Shown: in pieces, positions 62,529 to 64,000 of the stretch
Position numbering within the stretch: the first letter of the stretch is position 1
Layout: every line of letters begins with the position of its first letter
Assembly (NCBI GenBank): GCA_964629765.1
Contig: CAZVTK010000004.1
Coordinates: 1-64,000 of the forward strand
Length of the DNA stretch: 64,000 nt
Direction of reading: 5' to 3'
From: RCIO01 sp964629765
Lineage (GTDB): Bacteria > Pseudomonadota > Alphaproteobacteria > Rhizobiales > Rhizobiaceae
Translations under genes and position numbers: made by a program
The notes under the pieces: model-generated
What the model was told of the DNA's origin: nothing
Database searches by the model: none
What the model saw: only the letters and a program-made list of their open reading frames with translations

Positions 62529-62742
62529 GCTCCGGCCCGGGACGCCCCCGCGGATGCGCCGGCGGCAAGCCGGATTCTTGACCCGCGAGTCGCGCCACCT
62601 TATTTCTGGTGACACCGGCGGCGAATCAGTCCTGCCCGCCGGTCGCGGAGCGCTCCGACGCGCCGCCGCATCGGTGTCTGTACAGCGTCAAGGTATTCTG
62701 GCCGGGCCGTTCGCCCGGGCGACGGGGGATTCGCCGAAGACG

Positions 62743-63447
62743 ATGAACAGTGTGGCCATGACACGCCGCGAACCCGGGACCATCGAGGTTCCCCGGGACC
62801 GCGCGGGCCTCATCCGCTACCTCGCCCGCCTGTGCGGGGACGTGGCGGCCGACTGCTACATGCTGCTCGACCTCGGCTGCGAGGACGGCGACGCCGCGAT
62901 CCTCTCCTGCAACTGGATCTTCGACACCGTGCGCGGCACCGGACCGGCCCTGCTGCGGCGCATCGCCGAGGCGCCGTGCACCACCTTCCTGGGGCAGGAG
63001 CCGCGCCCGTGGCGCCCCGCCCGCGAGGGACGGCGCGGCGGGCTGCTGACGACGGCCGAAGCCAATTTCCTCGAATCCGCCGGCCATGTGGAGATCGCCA
63101 GCACGCGCCTGCGCGCCGGCCGCGCCTGCTTCGCGGCGATGTTCTCCGCCGCCGTGCCGGGCTCGCTCCAGGCGGAGCGCGTCGGCGCCGCGATGGTGTC
63201 TCTGTCCTACGCGCTGTCCGCGCTCTCCTCCGGCGCGACGGCCTCTTCCGCACCGGCTTCGGTGTCCGAGCGCGAGCGCGAATGCCTGCTGTGGGCCTCC
63301 GAGGGCAAGACGACCGAGGAGATCGCCACCATCGTCGGCGTCGCCGCCAACACGGTCAACAGCTACGTCAACAGCGCCGCCCGCAAGCTCGCGGCGCGCA
63401 ACCGCGCCATGGCGATCGCCAATGCCATCCGCAGCGGGGTGATCTGA
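62743..63447 (+). CDS. LuxR-family transcriptional regulator
   Basis: 234 residues. N-terminal sensor-like domain (about 10-165; RAGLIRYLARLCGDVAADCYMLLDLGCEDG split) of the autoinducer-binding-like type seen in rhizobial LuxR proteins, and a C-terminal LuxR HTH: SERERECLLWASEGKTTEEIATIVGVAANTVNSYV (split). The residues that bind acyl-homoserine lactone cannot be confirmed. ATG at 62743 follows a weak ribosome site. It is divergent from the surface-protein operon, its likely target, and followed by a related gene. Confidence 0.85.
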   Translation: MNSVAMTRREPGTIEVPRDRAGLIRYLARLCGDVAADCYMLLDLGCEDGDAAILSCNWIFDTVRGTGPALLRRIAEAPCTTFLGQEPRPWRPAREGRRGGLLTTAEANFLESAGHVEIASTRLRAGRACFAAMFSAAVPGSLQAERVGAAMVSLSYALSALSSGATASSAPASVSERERECLLWASEGKTTEEIATIVGVAANTVNSYVNSAARKLAARNRAMAIANAIRSGVI

Positions 63448-63475
63448 TGGCCGCCGGCGCGGGAACGGGCGGCCC

Positions 63476-64000
63476 ATGGTAGCGCGACGCAACAGGCTGC
63501 CCGGCAGCGCGCCCTTGCCCGGTCCAGCCGGCAGCAGTCCCGCGCCGCGGCTCGACACGCTGCCCAACGTCGCGCGGCGGCTGCGCCGCCTCGCCGCCGG
63601 CTGCGGCGCCGAGCATTTCGCCATGCTGCTGGTGGCGGACGGCGAGCCGCGCCGTTTCGCCCCGATGATCGATTCCGCCTATCCCGGCCGCGACGCCCGC
63701 ATGCTGGAGATCGCGGCGGCGCTGGGCGAGCGCTTCCTGCGGCTCGCAGCCGAGACGACGCGGCCCTTCTGGTGGAGCGACGACGACCGGGCGCCGGCGG
63801 CACTCTCGCTGGCGCGCTGCCTGTGGGCCGAGAACGTGCCTCCGCCCGCCCCCGGAACGGCGATGGGCACGGCGATGGGCACGGCGGTGGCGCTGCCGCT
63901 GCTCGCCGAGCGCGGCGAGACCGGGCTGATGGTGCTGGCGGACGGGCGCATGGCCTTCACCATGGCCTCGCTCGCCGAAATCCATGCGTGGTGCCTGTCC
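63476..64000 (+). CDS. LuxR-type regulator paralogue, N-terminal part (3' partial)
   Basis: 175 residues to the window edge, in frame from ATG 63476. It has the same sensor layout as the gene before (LPNVARRLRRLAAGCGAEHFAMLLVADGE split; PRRFAP; TTRPFWW matching PRPWRP). The LuxR HTH, if present, lies beyond base 64000. It starts 28 bp after the preceding stop and has no clear ribosome site. A short tandem repeat (ATGGGCACGGCG, about 63862-63890) lies inside and encodes repeated MGTA. The two likely form a regulator pair for the surface operon. Confidence 0.65.
   Translation, partial: MVARRNRLPGSAPLPGPAGSSPAPRLDTLPNVARRLRRLAAGCGAEHFAMLLVADGEPRRFAPMIDSAYPGRDARMLEIAAALGERFLRLAAETTRPFWWSDDDRAPAALSLARCLWAENVPPPAPGTAMGTAMGTAVALPLLAERGETGLMVLADGRMAFTMASLAEIHAWCLS

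Overview
The window reads as chromosomal DNA of a GC-rich alphaproteobacterium of the Rhizobiales (Hyphomicrobiales). The evidence is a near-canonical ctrA, a sciP (DUF1153) gene, a FliJ-like gene next to ctrA, clusters of GANTC (CcrM) sites, TTAA-N7-TTAA CtrA boxes, a ScfR/RamB-like regulator, and palindromic intergenic repeats of the kind common in rhizobia. No rRNA, tRNA, CRISPR array, transposase or integrase was seen.

Layout. 1-5.5 kb: end of an ABC exporter, a paraoxonase-fold protein, then a cell-cycle block (ctrA, fliJ-like, a small PqiA-like protein, sciP) and the tRNA thiolase mnmA. 5.5-7.7 kb: repeat-rich intergenic DNA around a Gfo/Idh/MocA oxidoreductase. 7.7-9.2 kb: a HerA-like ATPase. 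9.2-28.25 kb: an accessory catabolic region with a hydratase, two PuuE-like amidohydrolases, a gamma-glutamyltransferase, an FbpABC-type importer, an MBL hydrolase, an opine-oxidase-like three-gene FAD/2Fe-2S set, two LysR regulators, a BASS transporter, an aminotransferase, a DUF1330 protein and an Lrp regulator. A decayed second copy of the ATPase gene marks its right border. 28.26-35.2 kb: DEAD-box helicase, a symporter-histidine kinase fusion with a small membrane partner and a receiver protein, and a ScfR/RamB-like regulator. 35.4-40.5 kb: a complete branched-chain-type (HAAT) ABC importer operon. 40.6-46.8 kb: a peptide-type ABC importer divided around an XRE-cupin regulator. 47.0-50.8 kb: M24 peptidase, cyclophilin, kynureninase and tryptophan 2,3-dioxygenase. 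50.8-53.9 kb: CoA-transferase, citryl-CoA-lyase-like and PrpF/4-oxalomesaconate-tautomerase genes. 54.1-62.4 kb: a translationally coupled pair of a very large repeat-bearing surface protein and an outer-membrane beta-barrel. 62.7-64 kb: two LuxR-type regulators or relatives, the second cut by the window edge.

How parts fit together. ctrA and its antagonist sciP lie 1.5 kb apart. A perfect CtrA box plus a GANTC cluster lies between the giant surface-protein operon and the regulators, so the surface system may be tied to the cell cycle. Most of the rest is uptake and catabolism: three ABC importers and one sensor-transporter fusion sit next to enzymes that would use their substrates.

Most notable signals: (1) three copies of a roughly 120-144 bp intergenic element whose outer stems differ in sequence but keep pairing, including G.U pairs, which points to a structured RNA; (2) the accessory region bordered by an intact and a decayed copy of one ATPase gene; (3) the CtrA-box surface-protein pair with about 300-bp near-identical internal repeats.
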